The translations under genes were made by a program, and so were the position numbers. Under the pieces are notes generated by a model that saw nothing but the letters and a program-made list of their open reading frames with translations, was not told where the DNA came from and did not search any database. Source: Methylomonas subterranea (lineage in GTDB: Bacteria; Pseudomonadota; Gammaproteobacteria; Methylococcales; Methylomonadaceae). From it: a stretch of 64,000 nt of DNA. Below are positions 49,600 through 58,647 of this stretch, piece by piece. The DNA is taken from contig NZ_JANIBJ010000020.1 of NCBI RefSeq assembly GCF_024505185.1, forward strand, positions 1 to 64,000, in the 5' to 3' direction. Numbering within the stretch: the first letter of the stretch is position 1; each line of letters opens with the position of its first letter.

Positions 49600-50264
49600 C
49601 ACTGGCAAACTATATTCAGGCATATAACGAAGCCGTTTTCGAGACGGACAGGCCGGCGGCTCTGGCCGTGGTCAATCAAGCCTTGAGCGACGGTTTCAGC
49701 CCGGAAGATATCGTATTCGAATTGGTGATTCCGGCGGTCGAATCCATGATGGACAGGATAGAAAAAGACCCGGATTCCAATTTGGCCCAGCATTTCATGA
49801 CCGCGCAAATTGCCGCCGATGTCACCGAAAAAATGCTGGAAAAATTTAGTTCCCCGCCGCAAATCATCGGCAAAGTGGTCATCGGCGCGGCTTCGGGAGA
49901 CTTGCATTCCCTGGGAAAACGTATCGTCAGCGGTTGTTTGAAGTCGTTGATGGTCGAGGTGATCGATTTGGGCATCAACGTCGGCGCCGAGCAATTCGTG
50001 GAGGCCGCCGTCGCCAACGATGCCCAGGTGATAGCCGTGTCCGCCATGATGGTACACACCGCAACCGGCGAAAACGGCAGTATCAAAGTCAGGGCCTTGC
50101 TGAAAGAGCGTGGCCTGGAAGGCAGGATAAAACTCGCCGTTGGCGGCGCACCTTACCGCTTCGACCCCGAACTGTACCGTAAGGTGGGCGCCGACGCTTG
50201 GGCCCCGGATGGGGTGACTGCCGCCAAGGTGATAGTGCGACTGATCAACGAGGCCAAGACATGA
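49596..50264 (+). CDS. corrinoid (cobalamin-binding) methyl carrier protein
   Basis: 222 residues. The N-terminal helical cap (about 1-90; VNQALSDGFSPEDIVFELVI) is of the MtbC/MetH B12-binding type. The Rossmann-like domain carries the base-off/His-on motif GDLHSLGKRIV with Asp102 and His104, followed by the VEVIDLGINVGAEQFVEAA and VGGAPYRFDPELYRKVGADA segments. It should carry a methyl group on cobalt between two methyltransferases. It overlaps both flanking genes by 4 bases and is the likely substrate of the RACo-like protein. Confidence 0.95.
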   Translation: MTLANYIQAYNEAVFETDRPAALAVVNQALSDGFSPEDIVFELVIPAVESMMDRIEKDPDSNLAQHFMTAQIAADVTEKMLEKFSSPPQIIGKVVIGAASGDLHSLGKRIVSGCLKSLMVEVIDLGINVGAEQFVEAAVANDAQVIAVSAMMVHTATGENGSIKVRALLKERGLEGRIKLAVGGAPYRFDPELYRKVGADAWAPDGVTAAKVIVRLINEAKT

Positions 50265-51289
50265 CTCCCCGCCAAATTCTGCATGCCGCCCTGACCGGAG
50301 CCGCCGCGCCGCGGATTCCGGTTTTCTGTAATTTGTTCGATCACGGCGCCAAGGAAATGAAGCTGCATCCCAAGGCGTATTTTGCCGATGGTGCCTGCGT
50401 GGCCGAAGCGCAATTGCGCATGCAAAAGCGTTACGGATACGACAATGTCTGGTGCTTGCATTATGTCGGCAAGGAGGCCGAGCTGCTGGGGTGCAAGGAG
50501 ATTTTGTTTGCCGACGACGGGGTCCCCAATGTGGCCGATTTTGTCATCAAAAGCTGGGACGACATCGCTAGCTTCGAAGTGCCCAACGACATCACGCAAC
50601 ATCCCGCCTGGCAATCCATCGCCGATTGCCTGGCCGTCTTGCGCGGTGAAGTCGGCGCCAGCCATCCGATTTGCGCCTATGTCACGGCTTCCACCACTTT
50701 GCCCGCCATTTTGATGGGCATGGATAAATGGATGGAATTGTTTTTGCTGGGGCCCGCCGATTTACGCGACGAGTTATTGCGAAAATGCGCGGATTACGTG
50801 CAACAACACATCGCCGCCTTGCGCGCGGCCGGCGCCAATGTGCTGGTCTATTCCTCGCCCTTCGGCTCGCCGTACTTCGTCAATAAAAAAGTCATCGCCG
50901 ATATCGTCATGCCCTGGATGCGGCGCGACTTGGCGTTGGGAGGCACGGACGATCTGGTGTATTACTGCGGCATGGCGCCTTTCAATGACGTGATAGAGCC
51001 GGTTATCGAGCAACTGGGCATTCGATCGCATTACATCAGCCCGCTGGCCGATCTGGCCCAGGCCAAGCGACTGATCAATACTCGGGGTCTGACTTGCGGT
51101 GTCATCGACGATATCAAAATGATTCACTGGAGCGCCGGGGAAGTCCGCGCGGAAGTGCGCCGAATCGTCGATATCGGCAAACCCGGCGGGCATTTTTTAT
51201 TCGGCAACGGGGTCATGCCGATGGCGGTGCCGGAAGCCAACATTCGCGCCATGCTGGATGCCGCCTTCGAATTCGGACAACTGCCATGA
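50261..51289 (+). CDS. uroporphyrinogen decarboxylase-family corrinoid methyltransferase
   Basis: 342 residues, a URO-D/MtaA-type TIM barrel: MTPRQILHAALTGAAAPRIP, GANVLVYSSPFGSP, KVIADIVMPWMRRDL and a C-terminal PEANIRAMLDAAFEFG. In MtaA/MtbA zinc is held by HxCG and a late GCG cysteine. Here the first is YYCG (Tyr234, Cys236) and the second is GNG (Asn316), so two of three ligands are missing. It is not HemE: it lacks the RQAGR start and sits with a corrinoid protein. It probably moves a methyl group to or from the adjacent carrier; the other substrate is unknown. Confidence 0.85.
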   Translation: MTPRQILHAALTGAAAPRIPVFCNLFDHGAKEMKLHPKAYFADGACVAEAQLRMQKRYGYDNVWCLHYVGKEAELLGCKEILFADDGVPNVADFVIKSWDDIASFEVPNDITQHPAWQSIADCLAVLRGEVGASHPICAYVTASTTLPAILMGMDKWMELFLLGPADLRDELLRKCADYVQQHIAALRAAGANVLVYSSPFGSPYFVNKKVIADIVMPWMRRDLALGGTDDLVYYCGMAPFNDVIEPVIEQLGIRSHYISPLADLAQAKRLINTRGLTCGVIDDIKMIHWSAGEVRAEVRRIVDIGKPGGHFLFGNGVMPMAVPEANIRAMLDAAFEFGQLP

Positions 51290-51906
51290 AAACATACGCC
51301 TTACAGCCGGAAAATCCGCCGCCCCTGACCATGGTCGGTTGCGGCATCCTGCGCAAGGAAGTCGAGCGCCTGATCGAGAAAAATCACTGGAATCTGCATA
51401 CCCATTTTTTGGACTCGGCCCTGCACAACTACTTCAACCGCTTGTCGACCGAACTCAATCAAGCCCTGGACGAGCGGGAAAAGCTCGGCGAAAAAACCCT
51501 GGTGCTTTACGGCAGTTGTCATCCCTTGATGGAACGTTACCTGGAAGAGCACCACACCTGCCGCACCCGTGGGCAGAATTGCGTGGTCATGCTGCTGGGC
51601 TATGAACGTTTCATGCAAGAACTGGAAAAAGGCGCTTACTTTTTGCTGGAGGATTGGGCGCTGACCTGGCAGCCCATGATCACCGCCTGCTTCGGCAATA
51701 ACGTCAGCGTGGTGCGGGAAATATTTCACAGCGGCCACAAATACATGCTGGCGCTCAGAACCCCCTGCAACGGCGACTTTACCGAGGCGGCGGAAAGCGC
51801 TGCCCGCTTCGTCGACCTGCCCCTGCAATGGCTGGATGTCGAGCTGGATCATCTGGAGCGGGTCATCGGCGAAGCCATTGCCCAGCGTCTGGCCCAGCAT
51901 GACTGA
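51286..51906 (+). CDS. DUF1638 protein of corrinoid operons
   Basis: 206 residues, soluble. Conserved segments are LTMVGCGILRKEVERLI, LVLYGSCHPLMERYL, TRGQNCVVMLLGYERF and YFLLEDWALTW, which fit DUF1638, a family repeatedly found beside corrinoid methyltransferases. The conserved cysteines and histidine suggest metal or corrinoid chemistry, but no reaction is established. It overlaps the URO-D-type gene by 4 bases and the kinase gene by 8. Confidence 0.82.
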   Translation: MKTYALQPENPPPLTMVGCGILRKEVERLIEKNHWNLHTHFLDSALHNYFNRLSTELNQALDEREKLGEKTLVLYGSCHPLMERYLEEHHTCRTRGQNCVVMLLGYERFMQELEKGAYFLLEDWALTWQPMITACFGNNVSVVREIFHSGHKYMLALRTPCNGDFTEAAESAARFVDLPLQWLDVELDHLERVIGEAIAQRLAQHD

Positions 51907-53479
51907 AGCGGACCTTGTCCAAGCCTTGCAAGACCGGGTACAGCGTCTGGAAAACCGGGTACGCAAGCTGTCGGAAGACAAGGCCAATCTTTATCTGGTG
52001 CTGCATCTGGTTGAATTGTTGAATCCAGTGTCCGGAGTAGACAGTTTTTTGGAAAGTCTGATGTCGGCCCTGTGCGGTAGTCTGGGCGGTACCAATGTGG
52101 AAATTTACTATCTGGATGAAGATGAAATTCACTATGCCAACCTGCTGAGCGGCGAACGGCGAGTACTGGAAGGCATAGACGACGACTTGATCGCCAACGT
52201 GTTCCAACATCACGGTCTGGTGGAGGAATCGACCGATTTGCAGCACACATTGTTAAGGGAAAACATCGCCGCGGTTGCCTGTACCTGGGTGATGCCACTG
52301 ACCGTCGCGGGCAAATTTCTGGGCGCGGTGAAAATGTCCGACCTGTTGGGCTCGGCGCAAATGCGCAACTATCTGACGCCTTTTTTCTCGCATATCGCGC
52401 TGATTCTGGATAACAAAATCCAAACCCGCAAAGCGGAAAGCGCCAATAAAGCCAAATCCAATTTTCTGGCCACCATGTCGCATGAAATCCGCACGCCGCT
52501 GAACGGCATCCTGGGCATGGCGCAGTTGTTGTCCGCTCCTGTCTGTAGCGACGAGCAACGCCGCGATTATGCCAAAACCATTTTGACTTCGGGCAATACC
52601 TTGCTGACCTTGTTGAGCGATATTTTGGATTTGGCCAAAATCGAGGCCAACCGGCTGGAGTTGAACGTCTCGCCGGCCAGCCCGCAGCAGCTGTTGCAAG
52701 ATGTGCTGGCCTTGTTCCACGGCAGCGCCCAGCACAAGGACTTGCGCGTCGACGCGGTTTGGCGCGGGCCGGCGGCGAAACTGTATTTGTTGGATAAGTT
52801 GCGCATCAAACAGATGCTGTCCAATTTGATGAGTAACGCCATCAAATTTACCGAACAAGGCAGCATTGATCTGGTAGCGCGCGAAGTGGAAAGCGGTGAA
52901 ACCACATGCGTGCTGGAGTTTTCCGTCACCGACACCGGCTTGGGGATAGCCAGGGAAAAACAGCATCTGCTGTTCAAGCCCTTCAATCAGGTCGATAGCG
53001 GCGCCAATCGGCGGCATGAAGGCACCGGCCTGGGCTTGTCCCTGGTTTTGCGTTTTGCCGAATTGATGCGGGGGCAGGTCGGTGTCGAAAGCCAGGCGGG
53101 TCAGGGCGCGCGCTTTTGGTTTCGGGTGGTTTGCGCCGTTGCCGAGCCAACTTCGGTCGCACGGCCGGAACAGGCGGAGTCCCCGGCTGGGGCGTCCGCG
53201 GTCTATCCGCATGAAATGGCGGGAGGCTCGGACCCGGAAATGCCGGATACTTGCCTACCCGAAGGTATTGAAGCCGATATCGAAGAATTAAGTCTATTGC
53301 TGAAAAAAAACATGTTTAACGCCATCAATCAATTCAAAATCGTGCAAACAAAGTTGCGCGGCAGCGCCCTTGCCGGTCGCTTCGAGCCCTTGGGCGAGCT
53401 GATAAACGCCATGCGTTTCGAGGACGCGCACAGCCAACTCACGCAATTGCGCAAATTTATGGGGGCTTGTGATGGTTGA
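51899..53479 (+). CDS. soluble GAF histidine kinase of the corrinoid operon
   Basis: 526 residues from the ATG at 51899. A coiled-coil start (LQDRVQRLENRVRKLSEDKA) precedes a GAF-like domain (about 36-170; LVELLNPVSGVDSFLESLMS). HisKA follows with His195 in NFLATMSHEIRTPLNG, then HATPase (SNLMSNAIKFTEQGS, VTDTGLGIAREKQHLLFKPF, GTGLGLSLV). A helical C-terminal domain of about 70 residues (LLLKKNMFNAINQFKIVQTK) ends the protein. No transmembrane helix, so it senses something inside the cell, possibly the state of the corrinoid module. It overlaps the response regulator gene by 8 bases and is surely its partner. Confidence 0.9.
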   Translation: MTEADLVQALQDRVQRLENRVRKLSEDKANLYLVLHLVELLNPVSGVDSFLESLMSALCGSLGGTNVEIYYLDEDEIHYANLLSGERRVLEGIDDDLIANVFQHHGLVEESTDLQHTLLRENIAAVACTWVMPLTVAGKFLGAVKMSDLLGSAQMRNYLTPFFSHIALILDNKIQTRKAESANKAKSNFLATMSHEIRTPLNGILGMAQLLSAPVCSDEQRRDYAKTILTSGNTLLTLLSDILDLAKIEANRLELNVSPASPQQLLQDVLALFHGSAQHKDLRVDAVWRGPAAKLYLLDKLRIKQMLSNLMSNAIKFTEQGSIDLVAREVESGETTCVLEFSVTDTGLGIAREKQHLLFKPFNQVDSGANRRHEGTGLGLSLVLRFAELMRGQVGVESQAGQGARFWFRVVCAVAEPTSVARPEQAESPAGASAVYPHEMAGGSDPEMPDTCLPEGIEADIEELSLLLKKNMFNAINQFKIVQTKLRGSALAGRFEPLGELINAMRFEDAHSQLTQLRKFMGACDG

Positions 53480-55583
53480 TCCAATCGCGAAGGAACGCCC
53501 CAAAATTCTGATCATCGATGATACCCCGGTCAATATCGCCTTATTGGGCCAAGCCTTGCAGGAAGATTACATTATCCAGATAGCCACCTCGGGCGCCAAG
53601 GGCTTGGAGTTGGCCAATGAGGAAACTCCGCCCGATTTGGTCTTGCTTGATGTGATGATGCCGGACATGGACGGCTATGAAACCTGCCGGCAATTCAAGC
53701 AAAATCCCGCTCTGCGCGATATACCCATCATATTTGTCACCGCGCTGAACGAAATGGATGCCGAGGTGCAAGGTTTGTCGCTGGGCGCGGCGGATTTTTT
53801 GATCAAGCCGGTCAACATCGAAACGGCCCGCCTGCGTATTCGTTATCAACTGGAACGCGAGCAGATGCGCAAGGAACTGCAAAGCCGCGAGGCTTCGCTG
53901 CGGCTGGCGGCCAGCGTTTTTGCCTTTAGCCACGACGGTATTGTGATTACCGACGCCGAAAACCGCATCATCAACGTCAACGGGGCTTTTACCCGCATCA
54001 CCGGTTACCAGCTGGACGACATTCGCGGTCAAACTCCCAGGGTGCTGAAATCGGGTCGGCAGTCGATGGACTTTTACCGGAACATGTGGCACTGCCTGCT
54101 CACCGAGAATCATTGGAGCGGTGAAATCTGGAATCGTAACAAGCGCGGTGAAATCTACGCCGCGCTGACCTCTATTTCCACGGTCAAGGACGAAAGCGGC
54201 GCCATTCACCATTTCATAGGTATTTTTGCCGACATCACCTTGCTTAAAAATCAGCAATACAACCTGGAGCGCATCGCCCATTTCGACGCCCTGACCGGGG
54301 TGCCCAACCGGGTGTTGCTGACGGACCGGATCGACCAAGCCATCGTGCACGCTCAGCGGGCGAAAAATCTGATGGCGGTTTGCTATCTGGATCTGGACGG
54401 CTTCAAACCGATCAACGACTGCTTCGGACATGAAACCGGCGACCAATTGCTGATAGAAGTCACCCGTCGCATCAAGGGCTGTCTACGCGCGGGAGACACC
54501 CTGGCGCGTATCGGCGGCGACGAATTTGTGCTGGTGTTACTGGATATCAATGACGGCAGGGAGTGTCAGGCGGTTTTGGACCGGCTTTTGGCCAGACTGG
54601 TGGAGACCTCCATCGTTTCCGGTCATCATGTTTCGGTGTCCGCCAGCGTGGGCTTTACGCTGTATCCGAACGATTTTACCGATGCGGAAACCCTGATCCG
54701 CCATGCCGACCAGGCCATGTATGTTGCCAAGCAGCGCGGAAAAAACCGTTACCAATTGTTCGATCCGCATCTGGACCGGTTGGCGCTGGAGCAGGGGAAA
54801 ACCTTTGCCCGCATCGAACTGGCGCTGCAAGAGCATGAGTTCGTGCTGTATTTTCAACCCAAAATCAATATGCGGCGGGGCGAGGTGTTCGGCGTCGAAG
54901 CCCTGATCCGTTGGCAAGACCCCGAGCGCGGTTTGTTGCCGCCGGCGGCGTTTTTGCCGGCGATTTCGGATACCGAACTGGAAGTGGCCATCGGTAAATG
55001 GGTGTTGAGCCAAGCGCTACATTATTTGCGGGAATGGCAGCAAATGGGGATTCTGCTGACGGTCAGCATCAATATCGCCCCCTGTCATTTGCTGCAGGCC
55101 AACTTTGCCGCCGAATTGGCGGAGCAATTGGCGCAATACCCTGAACTGCGGCCCGACTGCCTGGAGCTGGAAATCCTGGAAACCGCAGCCTTGGAGGACA
55201 TCGAGCGGGTTTCGAATGTGATGCGGGCCTGCCAAAAACTGGGGGTTAATTTTGCCTTGGACGACTTCGGCACCGGCTACGCCTCGTTGACCTATTTGAA
55301 AGTGTTGCCGGCCCACATCCTGAAGATCGATAAATCCTTTGTCATCGACATGCTGAGCGATACGGAGGATTTGGCGATAGTGACCGGCATCATCAGCCTG
55401 ACCCGGACATTTGGCCGTAATGTCATTGCCGAAGGGGTTGAAACCATTGAACACGGCTTGAAGTTGCTGGCCCTGGGTTGCGAAAACGCGCAGGGGTTTG
55501 CCATTGCCCGGCCGATGCCGGCCGAGGCTTTACCCAACTGGTTGTCCAGTTGGCAACCGGTTGCGGATTGGACGACCGAGTAG
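53472..55583 (+). CDS. REC-PAS-GGDEF-EAL response regulator
   Basis: 703 residues from the ATG at 53472 (a GTG one codon earlier is possible). The receiver has Asp60 (LVLLDVMMPDMDG). A PAS domain follows (about 140-265, SHDGIVITDAENRIINVNGA), then GGDEF near residue 347 with an intact RIGGDEF active site, and EAL near residue 474 with intact VEALIRWQ and DDFGTGYASLTYLKVLP. Both c-di-GMP synthesis and breakdown are therefore possible; which dominates cannot be told. The last gene of the coupled operon, it turns the kinase signal into c-di-GMP levels. Confidence 0.94.
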   Translation: MVDPIAKERPKILIIDDTPVNIALLGQALQEDYIIQIATSGAKGLELANEETPPDLVLLDVMMPDMDGYETCRQFKQNPALRDIPIIFVTALNEMDAEVQGLSLGAADFLIKPVNIETARLRIRYQLEREQMRKELQSREASLRLAASVFAFSHDGIVITDAENRIINVNGAFTRITGYQLDDIRGQTPRVLKSGRQSMDFYRNMWHCLLTENHWSGEIWNRNKRGEIYAALTSISTVKDESGAIHHFIGIFADITLLKNQQYNLERIAHFDALTGVPNRVLLTDRIDQAIVHAQRAKNLMAVCYLDLDGFKPINDCFGHETGDQLLIEVTRRIKGCLRAGDTLARIGGDEFVLVLLDINDGRECQAVLDRLLARLVETSIVSGHHVSVSASVGFTLYPNDFTDAETLIRHADQAMYVAKQRGKNRYQLFDPHLDRLALEQGKTFARIELALQEHEFVLYFQPKINMRRGEVFGVEALIRWQDPERGLLPPAAFLPAISDTELEVAIGKWVLSQALHYLREWQQMGILLTVSINIAPCHLLQANFAAELAEQLAQYPELRPDCLELEILETAALEDIERVSNVMRACQKLGVNFALDDFGTGYASLTYLKVLPAHILKIDKSFVIDMLSDTEDLAIVTGIISLTRTFGRNVIAEGVETIEHGLKLLALGCENAQGFAIARPMPAEALPNWLSSWQPVADWTTE

Positions 55584-55664
55584 CGGCACCTGCCGCGAAA
55601 GCCTGTCGTTTTCCCTTATCCGCCATGCTGTGATAATCTCGCCGCTTTGATATCGGAAACCGCA

Positions 55665-56612
55665 ATGAAGTCGACCACGCCCATTCTCCTCTCTGTCTGG
55701 TTTGCAATGCTGGGTGGCATTGTGCCGGTCGATACCGCTGTTGCCGCCGCCACCCCGGCTGAGCGCGACAGCTTGCGCCTGCATGCCGGCATGCCCAAAA
55801 AGGCCGGCGACTCCCTGTTTTCCTATACCCTGGAGTGGCGGCTGGACGATGAAGAGTTATACCGGGTGACCGGCATGAGTTTTTTGAATCCCGATAAAAT
55901 CGACGGCGAGGCCTCGCCGGGACGGATTGCCAAAAAGCTGGTCACCGCCGTAAAAGACGGCATGATTCAATTGGACCCGAGATGGCGCGGCGTTAGCGTC
56001 ACTCAGCCGGGGGACGAGCCTGAACTGGATATCGCTAACAAAGCCGGTTATGCATTGACCTCGGCGGTATTTCGGGATTACAGCAATCAAGCCATGGGTT
56101 TCGATTTGCGGGGTAAAAACTTCAACGCCGCCGGGGTTCAGCTTGCCATCGATCTGGTGTATGCCGCCGATGTGGATTATCTGGATGGCTTCACCGCCAG
56201 AAAGGCCCAGACGGCTTCAACCGGTAACATCGAAATCCGTATCGACCAACAAGAGCCGATGCGCATCAAAACCGACGGCAAGACCAGCAAGGAGTTGGAG
56301 GCGGAAATCGCCGCGCAACTGATGCAGGCCCAATTGAGCGAAACCACGCTGGTGCCGCATATCATCAATAAGGATAAACGCAACAACAAGCCCTTCGACG
56401 GTAGCGAAGTGCAATTAAGCAATTTGGCGGCCAAGTCGCTGCATATCGAGGTCAGCGATCCCAGCCTGGGCGTGTTGGTGAAATTTAAATTCAAGGATGA
56501 AAATCGTAGCGTCAAGGTGGCGGAGCCGCGCTTCATGATGGCCGCGCTGGCGGTTCTGGTCGGGGGCGGCCTGTTTTATTTTTGGCGCGGGAGCCGGAAA
56601 AAATCGGCTTGA
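55665..56612 (+). CDS. secreted protein with C-terminal membrane anchor and basic tail
   Basis: 315 residues. A signal peptide (about 1-27, ending AVAAA) is followed by a mature domain with mixed strands (LRLHAGMPKKAGDSLFSYTL, DLVYAADVDYLDGF). At the C-terminus is a short linker AEPRF, one hydrophobic helix (MMAALAVLVGGGLFYFW) and the tail RGSRKKSA. This three-part end resembles exosortase or rhombosortase sorting signals, or simply a tail anchor. The mature domain was not recognised. It starts 81 bases after the response regulator. Confidence 0.75.
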   Translation: MKSTTPILLSVWFAMLGGIVPVDTAVAAATPAERDSLRLHAGMPKKAGDSLFSYTLEWRLDDEELYRVTGMSFLNPDKIDGEASPGRIAKKLVTAVKDGMIQLDPRWRGVSVTQPGDEPELDIANKAGYALTSAVFRDYSNQAMGFDLRGKNFNAAGVQLAIDLVYAADVDYLDGFTARKAQTASTGNIEIRIDQQEPMRIKTDGKTSKELEAEIAAQLMQAQLSETTLVPHIINKDKRNNKPFDGSEVQLSNLAAKSLHIEVSDPSLGVLVKFKFKDENRSVKVAEPRFMMAALAVLVGGGLFYFWRGSRKKSA

Positions 56613-56615
56613 CAT

Positions 56616-57776
56616 CTATGCCGCCGGCTCCGGTTTATTCGAAGCGTCTTGTTTGAAGGGCAGATAGCCGGCGGCGGCTTCCCGGTATTGCCGCACGCCG
56701 ACCTGCTCGCGTTTGACGAAGTCGTCTATGACTTGGGCAAAGGCCGGGTGTTTGATCCAGTGCGCCGAATAAGTGGTGACCGGTTCGAAGCCTCTGGAAA
56801 TCTTGTGTTCGCCCTGGGCGCCGGAGTCGAAGCGTTGGAGTCCGTGTTCGATGCAATAATCCAGACCTTGGTAATAGCAGGCTTCGAAATGCAGGGCGTT
56901 GTATTCTTCCTGGCAACCCCAGTAGCGGCCGTACAGACAATCCTCGCCGACAAAACTCAAGGCCGCGCCGACGTAAGCCTGATCTTTTACCGCCAGGATC
57001 AGCAGGCATTGTTCGGCCATGGCGGCAGCGATGCGCTGAAAAAAGTCCGGATTCAAATACGGTTGGCCGCGTCTTTTTAAATAGGTCTGCGAGTAAAACC
57101 GGTAAAACGCCCGCCATTGCGCTTCGGTGATTTGCGGGCCGGGGATGCGCAACATCTCTATGCCTTGTTCCGCCACCTTGCGGCGTTCGCGCTTGATCAT
57201 TTTGCGTTTGCCGGCACTCAGGGTTTGCAAATAGTCGGCAAAATCACCGTAGCCGCGGTTGAACCACTGAAATTGCACGCCGCTGCGTATGCTCAGTCCG
57301 CTCTGTTGTAATTGGGCCAGTTGGGTTTGGCGCGGAAACAGGCAATGCCACGACGAGACGGCGTTTTGCGCCGCAGATTGTTGAATAAAGTCCAGTAAAA
57401 TCCGCATCGCGGCGCCGGCATCGGCTGTCGGCCTTAACGCCAGGCGCGGCCCCTGGCACGGGGTAAACGGGATGGCGGTGAGCCATTTGGGGTAATAATC
57501 CAGGCCGTGCCGGCGGTAGGCATCGGCCCAGGCCTGGTCGAAGACATATTCGCCCCAGGAATGCCGTTTTTCATACATCGGCAGAATAGCCAGCAAGCCG
57601 TGTGCATCCTCGACCAGCAGGTGTCGGGCCGACCAGCCGGTTTGCGGGCAAACCGAGCCGCTTTGTTCCAGCGCCGACAAAAATTCATGTCGCAGAAACG
57701 GATAATCGACGCCGGCCAGCCGATTCCAGTCCGAGGCGTCGATTTGGCTCAGGCTGTGGATTTGTTTTACTTCCAT
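56616..57776 (-). CDS. DUF482-type GNAT acyltransferase
   Basis: 386 residues from the ATG at 57776. A double GNAT-fold protein of the peptidogalycan/FemAB-like COG3146 (DUF482) family: FLRHEFLSALEQSGSVCPQT, LLVEDAHGLLAILPMYEKRH, a middle NRGYGDFADYLQTLSAGKRK and the strongly conserved RYWGCQEEYNALHFEACYYQ, then FDSGAQGEHKISRGFEP. Substrate unknown. It is convergent with the secreted protein gene (3 bases between them) and divergent from the DUF938 gene. Confidence 0.88.
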   Translation of the reverse strand: MEVKQIHSLSQIDASDWNRLAGVDYPFLRHEFLSALEQSGSVCPQTGWSARHLLVEDAHGLLAILPMYEKRHSWGEYVFDQAWADAYRRHGLDYYPKWLTAIPFTPCQGPRLALRPTADAGAAMRILLDFIQQSAAQNAVSSWHCLFPRQTQLAQLQQSGLSIRSGVQFQWFNRGYGDFADYLQTLSAGKRKMIKRERRKVAEQGIEMLRIPGPQITEAQWRAFYRFYSQTYLKRRGQPYLNPDFFQRIAAAMAEQCLLILAVKDQAYVGAALSFVGEDCLYGRYWGCQEEYNALHFEACYYQGLDYCIEHGLQRFDSGAQGEHKISRGFEPVTTYSAHWIKHPAFAQVIDDFVKREQVGVRQYREAAAGYLPFKQDASNKPEPAA

Positions 57777-57826
57777 GACGAAAAACAGTACAGTCAAATC
57801 AGCAAGATAACATTAATTCCATACCC

Positions 57827-58462
57827 ATGACGACCGAAAAACCCTTTTCCCAGGCCTGCGAAAACAACAAACAAGCGATTTTGGACATCCTCAAACAGGT
57901 GTTCGATAAACCCGCCACCGTGTGGGAAATCGGCAGCGGCACCGGTCAGCATGCCTGTCATTTTGCTCAACATTTGCCGCATCTGACTTGGCAGCCGACC
58001 GACCGGGCGGGCAATATCGCCGGCATACGCCTGTGGTTGGGGGAGGCAGGATTGTCCAATTTGCAAGCGCCGTTGATGCTGGACGTGGCCGATGCGGATT
58101 GGCCGTGCGACAGCGTGGACGCCTTGTTTACCGCCAATACCCTGCACATCATGAGTCTGAGGGAGGTTGAGCTTTTGTTCGAACGCCTGGCGCGGTATTT
58201 GGCGCTGGATGCGCGAGTGTGTATCTACGGCCCGTTCAACTACCGGGGCGGCTACACCAGCGACAGTAACGCCCGTTTCGACCAATGGTTGAAACAGCAA
58301 AATCCGCACAGCTGCATCAAGCACTTCGAACGGATACGTGGGCTGGCGTCGGCCATCGGCCTGGAGTTGTTGGCCGATCATGCCATGCCCGCCAACAATC
58401 GCTTGCTGGTCTTTCAACGCCAAACCCGGCGCCGCAACCATGCGGTCGGGTTCGGTGGCTGA
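57827..58462 (+). CDS. DUF938 methyltransferase-like protein
   Basis: 211 residues. It begins TTEKPFSQACENNKQAILDI, then motif I VWEIGSGTGQHACHFAQHLP and LFTANTLHIMSLREVELLFE, ending near NNRLLVFQR. These are the hallmarks of DUF938, a SAM-methyltransferase-like family of unknown substrate. About 50 bases separate it from the divergent acyltransferase start. Cytoplasmic. Confidence 0.88.
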   Translation: MTTEKPFSQACENNKQAILDILKQVFDKPATVWEIGSGTGQHACHFAQHLPHLTWQPTDRAGNIAGIRLWLGEAGLSNLQAPLMLDVADADWPCDSVDALFTANTLHIMSLREVELLFERLARYLALDARVCIYGPFNYRGGYTSDSNARFDQWLKQQNPHSCIKHFERIRGLASAIGLELLADHAMPANNRLLVFQRQTRRRNHAVGFGG

Positions 58463-58542
58463 GTTTGAACCGCTGCATATGATGCGCGGGAATTCCGTTT
58501 CGACCAAGTAGATTCGGCCATAAAGCGACGATCGCAAGCAGC

Positions 58543-58562
58543 CGACAGCAGCGCGGCTGTCG
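58543..58562. other. short hairpin between DUF938 and CHASE-GGDEF-EAL genes
   Basis: CGACAGC (58543-58549) pairs with GCTGTCG (58556-58562) around a six-base loop. No T tract follows. It could be a weak terminator for the DUF938 gene. A TATAGT box near 58597-58602 may be the -10 of the next gene. Confidence 0.3.
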
Positions 58563-58647
58563 CTATTCGCTCAGTGGCAACGACCCTCGAGTTTGCTATA
58601 GTGACGCGCCAATTATCACAAACGTGATCCAGCCAGTTTCCCCATTA

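Noticed and set aside
50261-51289. Annotation as HemE (uroporphyrinogen decarboxylase of haem synthesis)
   Set aside because: The N-terminal arginine motif of HemE is absent and the gene is coupled to a corrinoid protein and a RACo-like activator, which fits the methyltransferase branch of the fold.
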